From assembly GCF_018873765.1 (NCBI RefSeq), contig NC_057925.1, forward strand, positions 62,504,470 through 62,568,469: 64,000 bases of DNA, written 5' to 3'. The DNA is from Telopea speciosissima (Eukaryota > Streptophyta > Magnoliopsida > Proteales > Proteaceae). Position numbers and translations under genes: made by a program. This document shows, piece after piece, positions 43,743 through 55,500 of this stretch. The notes below the pieces were generated by a model. It saw only the letters and a list, made by a program, of their open reading frames with translations, was not told the DNA's origin and did no database searches. Every line of letters begins with the position of its first letter. Positions within the stretch are counted from its first letter, which is position 1.

Positions 43743-46700
43743 TCACTGAATAACACAAACACAGCCTCGATTACCCTGTCCTTCATCATCTGAATATCCT
43801 GACTCACTGGAAAATATACCAATAAATAAAAGAATATCAGATTGCAACTATCAATAACTAACAGCAAAGAAACAATCATTAAGTTAATGACCTTACACAA
43901 AATGATAGTGTTTTTGTATCAGTGAAGGTTTGTGATCATCCTAGTATATCATAAATGTGACTCAGTCATTAAGAGCTTTTTGACCTTACTCACTTGACCA
44001 TTCCAAGGATGATCCTAGTCAATATATACTGATAAGATCATTCTTAGATTCTCAGTTCATAACCACCGGACACATCCCATTCAAGTTTTTCTCTTGAATG
44101 GAAAGTGAAGATAGGTCATTGGCAGCATTTAGAGATAATAACCCATCAAAGAGGATACTCACCAACTGAACAGTTCTAATTCATGAATAGGTCAGCAAAA
44201 TAAATTGCAGAAAGCTTTCATTTCCTGTTTTCTGATTGCATTAACAAAGCGTTTCTCTACAACCGCCCCCTCTCCCCCCACCCCCAAAAAAAAAAAAAAG
44301 GTGGCAGGAACCAACCAGGATGTAGATGGTTAATCAAATTCATATATTTGTAGTAAGTACAAAAACTGTTCAAAGAGTAAGTGGCAAGAAATTCCACTGA
44401 AGATTAGTAAGATCCCGGATAAACATCCAGTTCTACTAGGCCAAAATGATTCTCCTGATAGATGAACAAAAACCACAATCATTTTGTGCGAATATTTAAC
44501 ATAAATATAATCATAGACCCAAGCAACCAGTATTGGCTACTCCTTCGTCCTCCCACATTGTTCATCATAAACTTACACACCCTATATTTAATGGTCATCA
44601 AGTCTCAAGTGAGATGAATCATCTGCATAGCTGTGTGGATGGAAATTGGGTCCCTGATGGGATTCTAACAGTACAATAGAGATCAGAATCTCATTTGAGT
44701 AAACACCACCAGGAAACTCAATCAAGGACTCCGATTAACACCCAAATCTAATCACAGGTAGACAACTAATAGTACTTCAATGTCCCAAAACAGTTTAACA
44801 ATCCAATGGTTGGATTCTCAGATATCAGCAAAGGACCAAAAATAGAAACTTGTCCCAGATATAGAAACAGGGTTATAAATCATCATCCGCCCTTCAAAAC
44901 AACATGAAATTATTAGGATAGTCAGCACTCCATCAGGACATCAACAGATATAGAACTCAGCCAAAACCAGTGAACGGGTATCACAGTTAAGACAGAATAC
45001 AGAATTAGAAACAAAATAAAATCTGTGTTCCTTAAGTCAGAACACTTCCAGATTGACGCCAATCGGCAGGTAATATTATTAATAAGAATTCATGAAAGCA
45101 TCTCTCAAAACAGATGAACAGAATTGAACTAGTGAAGTAATCCCAAAATATCAACTGATGGCCAACAAATATTAGTAACTGATTAACAACATGGATGGGA
45201 CCCAATCTTCCATCAAGAGGAGGGCCCAATTCCACTCCTTGGCTCTAACTAAGGCATCCAAATGTCATTGTCTGCACATTTTTCGATTATACATGTGAAA
45301 TGACAGTATTTACCTTCATTGGAAAAAAGGGTGTTACATTAAAAGCGTAAAGTAAGGTTACAAAACATTTGACACCTTAAAGGGTGTCGATAAGAAAATC
45401 CCAAAATCTAATTGGAAACTATCAACATAGAAAGTAAATAAAATATCCCCTTAAGATTGTATAGATGACAGCTCGGCATCTCTTTGAAGAAGTCTCCATG
45501 CAAAAGCCAACTGTCCTGAACATCTCCACACAAGGTGGCCATGGGCCCCACAAAAGCAGTCAAATATCTTTTCAAAATCTTCTCCACACAAGGACTATTC
45601 TAAAGACCAAATAATGGGCTAAAGGCTGGCCATTAAGTGGACCACAGACTAGTGCGTTGGGCTGGTTCTTCTCCATCGATCTAGTCTACATCAGTCCCCC
45701 CCCCTTCCGAATGGTTCCAAATTTAAATCTTATGATAGAAAATGCACTGTTTTGTGAACCACAGTACCCAGATGCTCCAAAATGGCTACTGTACTGTGTT
45801 GTATCCTACTTTGAAGATGGTTCCCCTTCAAATTCTCAAAGCATCTCAGGAGACATAGCATTGAAAAACAAATGGTGTCGAAACTTTTAGGAATCTCAGA
45901 ACCCTTATTCAATATCCCCTTTCTAAGGAGAAAGATTCCAAAAGATCACAAAGAAATCAATTCAATCAAGGGATAGAAAGATATCAAGAGCAGAAAGGGT
46001 GGTACCCCAAGATTCAAATATATTGTTGGAGAGTATCCTGGAGAATTCCAGTCTCTAATTACTTCATCAGTAACTATTTCAGTTGGTAAACCTGTATTCC
46101 TTAATAAAATATAGTCATTAACAATTGCTTAAAAACGACAAGGAAAACCACCCATTAGGACCTGCTTGAGGCTCATTGAAGCACATGGAGGACATTAATC
46201 AGTTAAAAATTAAAATAACATAACCGGTTATTGCAAGCAAATTAATGGAATCTCCAAAGTAAAAGTCCTATTCACTATATCAACGGATTTATACAAAGTT
46301 TGAATACCAAAACATAGACAAAAATGAATAGGAAAAAAGTTTCCCTGGGTGGCCTTCCATCATGGAGCAGTGCAACTAGTTCTGCCACGTGGAAGAGTGA
46401 TGAGGTAATTTCATGTTGAAATATCTAGTGAATGGTCTGAATTGGCCATGTGTCAAATTTTAAACCTGAATTCAATCACTTCCCTCCCATGTATTCCCAT
46501 TAATGTTCATGTACTCCCTTAGTGGTCCATGCACCCTCTCTGCTGGCCAAGATTTTCCCATCCAACCTGCCATATGGTAGAAATAGGCGTCTTTCCATAG
46601 ATTCAGTGGTGCGTAGGCCACACATGAATCCTTTTCCCAAAGAAATATGCAATATGTTACCCAATAACCCAAACATCAGAGACAGTGCCACTATCTATAC

Positions 46701-48289
46701 AGATTCAAAGCGAAAAAAGTCAAGAACATCAAATGCACACACAATGTAAACCAGATGACAACATCTGAAACCAGATTAAGCAAAAAGTATAATGCTTGAG
46801 GTCCAGAAAATAGGAGAACCAAGTTCATCAGTATGACTTCCCTCAATTATATTTATAGCTGACATCATAAGTGAATACCTATCATTGATCATTAAAGCTA
46901 CTCGGTTCTAACAGGAACCATATCTTCAACTTAATTCTGAAAATAATGATCTACTTTCCTGACTGGATCCAGGTCTTTATTCCACCATCATCCAAATTTG
47001 TGTCCATTTTGATGTATTCCCATCTCACCTTTTAGAAAGGATCAACTATCAATACTAAATCAAATTCAACTCACCAAGCCTCTAACCAACAACCTTGGGA
47101 TGCTAAAAGTAGTCATTATTTAACCAGGATGACTTCTATGCTATGTCAACATGAAAAATGAAAAGTTGGGAGGCGGGGGAGAGGGGGGGGGGGGGGGCTC
47201 AACATATTGTGCACTAAACAAAAAAATTGACCTCTGCATTACCAACCCAACTTCTTAATGGTTTAATTAAGAAGGTTTGATGTTTTGCTCCTTTATAGAT
47301 TTCCCCCCCCCCCCGTGACTCTGGAGTGAGACCAGGTTAAACTGTGGATTTATTGACCATCACAAGTTATATTGGCATGATTTCAATCATCAGCCCTTCT
47401 TGTTTAACCAAAAGAACTGATTAAAAGAACAAGTGACCAACACTCATTAGAAATACCACACAACATATCTTTGAGACAAGATCCTTTGAAGTGCATACCG
47501 GAAAGCTAATTCTCTTTATCTTTTACTTTTTAGGAATCGTCATTTGGCAGGAATACAGTTGCCTAATCGTCTTTCCGCCATCTTCTCAATCACTGTCCTA
47601 CAATGTAACGCCTCAAATATATTTCTATAATTTGATTACCTACAAGTTTACTAACAAACCCAAAGTATCATATCAAACACAATGTTAGATATATATAGTC
47701 CATAAATTTTAACATTCAAACATGGAAAGTCCAACTTTGCTCTATTTAATTATCACTAATGTCCTACAATTCACAAAATAAATTGCAGTTCAATCATGCC
47801 CGCAATGTGAAACAATGTTGAGACTTAAACAACCAGTTTTATCAAAATAACAATTTCATGCAGAAGAATACTCTGACAATACGCCAAAAGGAAATCAAAT
47901 CAGATAATTAAAGAAGAACTAAATGTTAAAAAGAAAGAAGATTGAACCAACCTGGGTTCAAATTCCTGGATCTCAACAAGTTCTTTCCCTAAGAAATCTA
48001 TCCATTGCACTCTTGCCTTTTCAACCTCTTTCTCAACACCTGGTTCTGAGGACGGCTTCTTGAGACTGCTTTTTGGAAAATTCTCAATTTGATTCCCATT
48101 AGAGCTTTCATCCTTTACCTCAATCGTCTCACCAGATAACTGAGCCACAGCATCAGGAACTGAAGATAAGGGAGAAGGAACATGTGGGCTGTTCTCTAAT
48201 TTCAATGGGCAAGGAGAGAGCAGATGAGGAGAAGGTTTGCAAAAGCAAATGAAAGAAGGGCAGTGGAACTTGCCAAACAAAACCCACAT
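43743..48289 (-). CDS. plant-specific protein with C-terminal CaaX box
   Basis: Two exons on the minus strand, 48289-47952 and 43806-43743, separated by a 4.1-kb intron (donor CCCAG|GTTGGT, acceptor TTCCAG|TGAG). They give 133 residues. Exon 1 encodes MWVLFGKFHCPSFICFCK, a Pro/Ser-rich linker, then KARVQWIDFLGKELVEIQEF. Exon 2 adds an acidic stretch (SGYSDDEGQG) and ends in RGCVCVIQ. CVIQ is a C-a-a-X prenylation box, and the cysteine two residues upstream is a possible palmitoylation site, so membrane anchoring is likely. I recall homologous plant proteins of unknown function with the (V)QWxDFLGKxLxEIxEFE motif and CVC-ending tails. The phases agree and the tail is only 20 residues, so the second exon is easy to miss in annotation. 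Confidence 0.85.
43807..47951 (-). other. intron of the CaaX gene
   Basis: A 4.1-kb intron containing the Mutator-type MITE at 46330-46638 and homopolymer tracts (A-run about 44286-44300, C-run about 45696-45704, G-run about 47184-47198, C-run about 47306-47315). No internal gene is supported. Confidence 0.7.
46330..46638. mobile_element. Mutator-type MITE within the CaaX gene intron
   Basis: The left end GGAAAAAAGTTTCCCTGG... GTGGCC pairs with the right end (other strand GGGAAAAGGATTCATG... GTGGCC). The flanks AAATGAATA and AAAGAAATA match at 7 of 9 positions, an aged 9-bp target duplication. The GTGTGGCCTACGC stem is shared with 8452-8618, and the interior includes the dispersed repeat in inverse orientation. 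Confidence 0.65.
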
Positions 48290-50549
48290 TAAATTTTCTG
48301 GAGGAGGAACTATTTAAAAGCAACCCATTTCATATCCAGGAAAATGCAATAGTCTAAAATAAAATTAAAAAGCTCATATCCATGAGTCAATGAAAGAAAG
48401 ACAGGGTTTCTATTTTTGGATGCATGACAATCCGCCACTCCTAACAATAAGAGCAAATAACAGAAAACATTGACCTCGAGGGTAATTCCCAACTGAAAAA
48501 CGCTTCATACGAAGAAGTTATCAACCATCCAGAAACAGCCTAAAATCATATCTTTTCGACAATTCCAGTTCTTTCAGAATCATAACTAATTGATGTCCGT
48601 TTCCTTCTTTTCTTTTTGAGAAGCCCAACCTTTTTAACCGATTGTAAAGACACCGAAAATAGAATACGAAGCTAGTCTTCTGGAACAAAAAAACAGAACC
48701 TGGAAAAGATTTCTGGGTTTTCAGGATCTCAGATGATGATCCAAAGTCCTATTTGATTTCAGCGAACTGGGTAGCTCTCGACAAAGCGCCAAAATAATTC
48801 AGAAAAAAAAAATCCTTCTCTTCAGTTTTTTATCGAAGGAAAATTGACAATTTCCTGGTGGAAAACTAAGTCATCGCATTCCATAGTGACCATCATACCC
48901 TCCTTCAAGTCTATCCTTGAACCAATTTTACTGTCAAGATCAAACCCAAATAGACGAATAAGAATTAAGAAGGAAGGGGAAATTGGAAATCTTCAATGAT
49001 TAATCAATAGCAACGTAAGGAAATTAGAAAAATAAGCAAATATTAGCTGAAAAGTCTGCCACATCCAGCATTCTACTTTACTGGGTGATTGTAACCCAAA
49101 AAGCACTTAAAGTTAAAAATTTCCTCATGGAACATCAAAGCCAAAGCTTTGAGTCGAAACTTGAAAGTTGCATACCAACCAACAGGACAGAGATATTGCA
49201 AGCAGAAAAGAGAACTTGAAAATTGGTTGGCTTCTGATATTGTTAACGAAGGCTTCAATTGCATCAGATCCTTTCAGCATTAAAAGGATATAAGGAGACT
49301 TTGAAAGAAAAGAACAAAAGCAGATATTATTATATCTATCCTACAGTAGAAACCTCTGAAGGAGAATTTAGTAAGATGGTTCTGAATCTTTTGAGAAATG
49401 AAAAACTTTAACAAATGTAATCAAGTGTATACCCCAACTCCCTGAAAAAAATGTTATTAAAAAGCCTTAATGGATGGCAAGATGGCATATGTTGTCCCCA
49501 GCTCACCTCATACTCGACCCACCAACCCATCTACCAAGTGTCAAAGCGAATTTATATAGTCTTTCAGATAGATTGATAGCAGAAACGGGTAATAAACCTT
49601 TGAAATTTTGTCTCAGGACTCTCATTAAGTGTGGGGCTGTTCTGTGAGCCTCAAGGATATTTCATGAAGCCATGAATGAAGTCTTTTGAGGAATTCTGCC
49701 AAGTTTGAAGCGAAAATAACCTATAAACTCGCTTATAGAGAGTCGTAAAAGGATGGATTCCCAAGTCCTAAAACTACTGTTTGAATAATTGGAATCGGAT
49801 TGGGAATCAGAAATTAATTTTAGATTCAGAAACCAACTCAATTCTTCGTTTTGGGCCGATTCTGATCAATCCATTTAATTCTGGCCTTTTGTGGAGAAAT
49901 TTGTCCTCTCAAGTGGGATGCCCTGTCCAGTGTACCACACTTAAAGAGAATCCAACCATCCACTCAAAATTTGAAAAGATAAAAAAACATCATTGTCCAT
50001 GTTTTTACAATTGAATTCTTTAAATGTAGTGAGAAAATAAAAATCACTTTTGTGGCTCTTATACTTGATAATCGAAGCACCTACAACTACAACTGATGTG
50101 GGATTACCTTAATAATGCCTAATGCTTCTGCTTGATATGTTTGTATTATTTTTCAGAGAAAATGAATGTTTAACTGGCCTTTCCACATGTAAGGAGGGCT
50201 CAACTTTAATTTGAAGGCCAAATGTCCGTGAGATGTTCCTCTCTTTTGGGTGGGGTGAGAGAGGAACTTCTATAATTCCATATGTCCACATCACATGACA
50301 ATGAGACATGAAACACACTTCGAGTGGCTAAGAATGAAAAGAATAAAAGACAAAAGAAAAAAGTGTCGTATGGTGTCTCATCAAACATAGTGAACCCATA
50401 GATGATAGAACCTCAATTGTTCTGAAAACCACATTCATCTACGTACCAAGGATCATTATCCACTAATTAGGATTTATGGGTTCAAGAACTTCCATCACTG
50501 TCCCACTAGCTTGTTTCCCTGATTAGTGTAGGTTACACACTGCCAGGCT
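48290..50549 (-). other. 5' flank of the CaaX gene, no further gene seen
   Basis: Promoter and leader of the CaaX gene presumably lie at the left of this stretch. No other gene is supported. The segments around 48600-48900 are typical AT-rich leader or intron sequence. Confidence 0.45.
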
Positions 50550-50675
50550 GTGTTTGGTATGTTTTCTTGGAATAAATTCTAGTTCAGAATACATTCTATA
50601 ACTAGAAAATAAACAAGAATCGGATTTTTAAATGGACCTGACCATATAATAATTTGAGAATGCATACCAAACACA
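50550..50675. mobile_element. short foldback MITE, Tourist-like
   Basis: A perfect 13-bp inverted repeat TGTGTTTGGTATG ... CATACCAAACACA encloses about 100 bp of AT-rich sequence. The GTTTGGT core resembles PIF/Harbinger termini. No target duplication is clear. Confidence 0.6.
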
Positions 50676-52500
50676 TTTCTAAATCTCAAATCTTGCCAAC
50701 CTGTTGACATAGAGAGGGTTACCAGAAATCCCAAAGGAAGGGACAATAATTTAGCCAACATTGCCTACTCAACACAAAATTAACCTGCAATAATGAAGTT
50801 TTAAGAACAGTTAAGAGGAGGGTTGACAGACAGACCATATTGCATGTACCTTATATCTATGTAGAGGGAGAAAGAAGGTGAGGGGTGTGTGTGTGTCCCC
50901 ACCTACTAATATTGAATCCTTAAAAAATGCTTCACTGAATTATACACAAAGAGAAGTCATGAAGAATCCTTGAAATGGGTAGCGCTTGCTTGCTTGTGTA
51001 GCTAATAAAAGTCTACAAGCTTTTACACCACCGCTCCCAAGTTCCAAGTTCCAAGTTCCAAGTTCCAAGTTCCAAACCTTAATGAAATGAAATTTCTTTC
51101 TCTGTGAAGTGATATAAACCTGGCTGAGTTGTTCATCTGTTATGCTTACATCATGATTTCAAAAATCAGCATTGGAATATTGGATTGGGAACGATCCAAG
51201 CTAATCCCGATTCTGGCTGATCTGCCTCCCTCAAGCGAAGCTCAATCGATTCCTGTTTAAAAAAAATTAGGGTTAGTGAATATTTGGGCCGATCTGGCTC
51301 AACTGATTACGGTTGGAGCATATATTGGCCTATTCTTAGCAATTCCTCACTGATCCTAATCAATTCTAATCCGAATCAGATTAAAATTGACCGAGACCGA
51401 TCTAAATCTAGATCCTACTTCCGGGTTTTTAAACACTTCCTTTTGACACATGGCAACTGATTAAAAGGCCAACGTAGTTCTACAAAGCCTAGAACCACTA
51501 GCTTCTCTTATGTGCCATCACTGCCAAGTCCTTGCCTACTTAATGACCGCATGTCATGTTGCAAACACCCCACAGCCCACCCAAACACACACAAAACCAA
51601 TTCTAAAATCCCTTTCAAAGAGTCAAAGAGTACTGAAGATCACTTTTACTTACTCCACCACAAATGGGAAATGGGTTTGGCTACCCGAATCTTTTTTAAC
51701 ATCAACTAATAATGCTCTGGTTCAGCTTACTTAAGTCTTATCCCAAATAAAAGTACCTGACTAAGCCTTGTTTGTTTAGCCGATAAAAAAGATGTGGGAT
51801 TCATGTGTAACAGAATTAGAAAACAGGAAAGTAAAGGATGGTAAAGCAAAAGAGTTAAAGAAATGTGTGGGACCCAAGCACTCTTTCCTCTCTTTCTCCT
51901 CAAAGTCTTAACAAAAAATGGAAGGACTTTTGACAAGAAGGGATGGGGGAAAATTGTGTGCCACATCAGCATACAAAAACTAACTTGTTTAATAATGAAC
52001 CAAATGTTGTCTTCTTACTTTCCTATCCCGTTCAAACAAATAAATGGGATTCTTTGAATTTTATAGAAAACACATCCATGAACTTTGACATGTGACTAAT
52101 CCAGATTATTTTCAAGATATCCAATCCTGAAAATTGCTAGATCACTCTTCCAGGGTGGGCAGACCAGGATTTAAGATCTACAAAGAGAGAATAATCATCA
52201 TCGAAAAAAGAGAGGATGTTTAGTCACACATAGGTTCAACCAACCTGACTCTTGCTTCAGCACAAAGTTAAAAGAAAAGACCCTCATCCTTAGAATTTAA
52301 GAAATCCAATGCTGTACAGCCAACAACAAGAAACAGAATATTGACACCTGAAATCCAATAAATCAAACCCAGTACTCAAGACAACTATCAGCAGAAGACC
52401 TATATATGAGAGAGATGGCAATGCCAGTCAAGAACAAGAAGACACTGACAAATGAACTTATCAACAACTTGTGAAACTGTGTTACACAGTTTCTCACTCA
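50676..52500. other. intergenic stretch with tandem and inverted repeats
   Basis: A 7-bp tandem CCAAGTT repeats about five times at 51037-51074. A loose inverted repeat spans about 51165-51430 (GATTGGGAACGATCC on the left, AATCGGATTAG-like sequence on the right). Part of the dispersed repeat lies at about 52070-52115. No gene. Confidence 0.45.
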
Positions 52501-55500
52501 TTACACTTGATCCTTAATCCGCATGCAACGTGCCAACATTTCTGAGTAGCCCACGACTTCAAAAGGCAAACTTCGCTTAACGGAAGTGGATGGAGGATTG
52601 GAGGAGACTGAATTCTTGGGCTGGTCGACATTGAAGTCTATCGGTGAACCCAAAGGACTTGTTGCTAGCAGGAATGCTTCCTGCTGCATTACAGGGCTTG
52701 GAGCTGACAATGATAAACGAGTATTGCTATTAGAATGTTGTTGCTGCTCGGGTATGGGTGAAAATGGCACTTCTACACCCTTGTCAAGCTCATTCTGCAA
52801 ATCAAATCATACAATGAAGTCACAATAATGAAGACAAAGTAAATTTTGAATTCAGTAGTGTTGGAGGAAGATCTAAAGTTAATGATCAATAAACTGCCTA
52901 CAACTATGGTCCATCCAGAAAGTGGTCTGCAAAATGAAACAATTTATATCTATCGTGAATGTAGGCCCTTGATACAAGAATATTCACGCATAAGTTTCTT
53001 CAATGCCAATAGTGGCACAGAAGCCTGATCCCAGCAAACAAGTTCAACAAAGTGAGGTATTAAGCTTTCTTAATAGTTGGCAATTTAAGCCATTGTCGAC
53101 TAAGGAACCAGATTAATCATCTGAAAGTAAAGACTCTTATGGTCTAAGAAATAGGATCCAGCCATAGTTACTGAAATAGATGCCAAGTTACAAAAAGTCA
53201 ACAGGTAAATAAACAATATTTCCACAATGATTCAAGAAAGAAGTGCATTAATAAGCACCTGTAGATGTGCTAAAATATCTGCTCCAGTAACTCTTACTCC
53301 TTCTTGTTGCCTCATCAATATCCATTCATTAAGTTTTTCCTTGGGGAAAATACAAAATAAGTATTAGATATCTTTTATGAAACCATATTCTAATTGAGAA
53401 GTTAAAGTCAATTATGATATAACTACATCCCGATCCTCAGCTTCCCAAAATATTTTTTTGGTTGGGGGGGCTCAGAAATAGATCAGAACTCACTTTTAAG
53501 TCTGTACAGAAGGCTGATATACACAATTGTGCTTTGCATAAGCTCCCCCTTAAACCTACCTTACTAATCAATATCAAGTAAAAAACATGTCATACCTAAA
53601 CATAAGTGTCACTGCATCTGTCCTCTAATAGAAATTTGAATCCGCCACTTCCAAAAAACTAAATTATATATCAATAGGAGTATGGGATAAGCAGCCTCCT
53701 CTTCCTAAAAAGACAAAAAGATAGAATCCCTAGTAGGTAGTCAGCCCCACTTTAATTAAGCCATGACCAGCTACTTTGGTCTGCTTCATGAATTATGTTC
53801 TGCCATTCCACTTTTCAGGGCTATATCTTCTTAGTAAAACTCAAAAAACCCACACAAAGCGCCCCCCCCCCCCCCCCAAAAAAAAAAAAAAAAAAAGATC
53901 AGAAGATGTGATTTTCCATTAGCCTTTTTCTTTTAAATTTTCCCCCTTTTGAAAGCTCAAAGAAATTTATATAACAGAGTCCAGAGATAGGGATCCTATA
54001 CTCCTACTAAGAATAATGTGGAGTACATGCGATCAGACGTTTTTTTTTATTTATTATTTTATATATATATATTTTTTGGGGGGAGGGGAGTGGCAAACCA
54101 ACACAAACAGAAGGGCAAGGAATAATGCCTCTTCAGCAAGAGTGTAGTGTTGTACTACTGACAACCTTAGAATTGGTATACTCTTCTTCATAAGATTCTT
54201 GATTTACCCTCAGCTCTATACGAGAATACTTATGACGAAATACCACCTTCAGCCTCCATTATGTACTTTAAAAATATTATGTGCTGTTCAGATCAGCGCC
54301 AATTAAAGCAGGTTGGAAGTGATGTGGCAGCAGGGCCACGTGAACATCTCAAGCCCAAAATCATCAAAAACAAATATGATTTTGGCATGAAACAAGAATA
54401 ATATTCTTGAAACCATAGTGAACTATTTCTCTAAAATACCAACAAATTGAAAACTGATTCAGAAAAATTTTCTCTTAAACTTCACAAAAAAAATTTGGAA
54501 AAGTGAGAACCACGCAAATAGCACAACAGTTAATTAGTTAACCCCTTATTGACTCCAATTCTTGGAGATTTTCCACCTTGTATTTTGCTTTGCTAAGCAC
54601 TAGATTATTTAGTTCTTGGATATTCTGCCAAAGAAAAATTGCAAGAAGAACCTACTTGAAGTGATCATGCCTTTCCAAACAAACCAACAATTATATCTCC
54701 TAAAACTGTGCCCAATCAATGCAACTTAAAAATGAAAAGGCCCAACAAATAGGCAGAAATTTCAAACCATAGAAAGAAGGATATACGCTCTAAAACCATC
54801 CAATTAATCTTTTAGAGGAAGGCGGTCCACCAAATACTCATTATGTGAACCAGACAGAGAGTGCAAAAAATGAACCTCTCTCAAACCATGTGAGCCAGAA
54901 TTATCTTAAAGGTTAATTGATCAAACTGGCATAGGAAATGCAAATATCCGGCCAACCAGGCTGAACATTTCTTGCAATTCTTGATGCTCTTTTGCACAGC
55001 AACGATTTGGTGCTTCACTTCCTCGACAAATGGAACCAGGTGACAGGAGGCCATTGGTCCTTCAGTCCAGTCCATAGGCATCATAGAGAATAAAATAAAA
55101 ATAAGAGTTGTTGGTTTTATCCCTAAATGCAGGAACATTGGGAGTTGCAACTACTTTAAAAATCAATGAAAAAAAGAAAGCCTTCAATATCTACAAACAA
55201 CGCGTGACTAGGGATAACACAACATCTTGATTATGTACCTACACATTGCACCTCCTAGGGCTGATATTACTGCAAAGAAGGTGGAGCCAGAAGTTCCTTA
55301 CTTTTTCGGACAAATGGACTCATGCATATTCCTTGCTTGGTTAGATTTTATAGAGGAATATTTTGATTGGTACAACTTGACAAAGGAGCGAAAACTTACA
55401 TTTGTTTACCTGCAATTGATTGGTTGTACTAGAGGATGGTGGAGATTCCATGAAGAAAGACTTAGAGTTAAAAGGAGTAAACCTCGGACTTGGGAAGAGA

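Noticed and set aside
54881-55150. 89-codon minus-strand frame in the GERHAL intron
   Set aside because: The exons on both sides already join in phase without it, and it has no convincing acceptor and donor pair.
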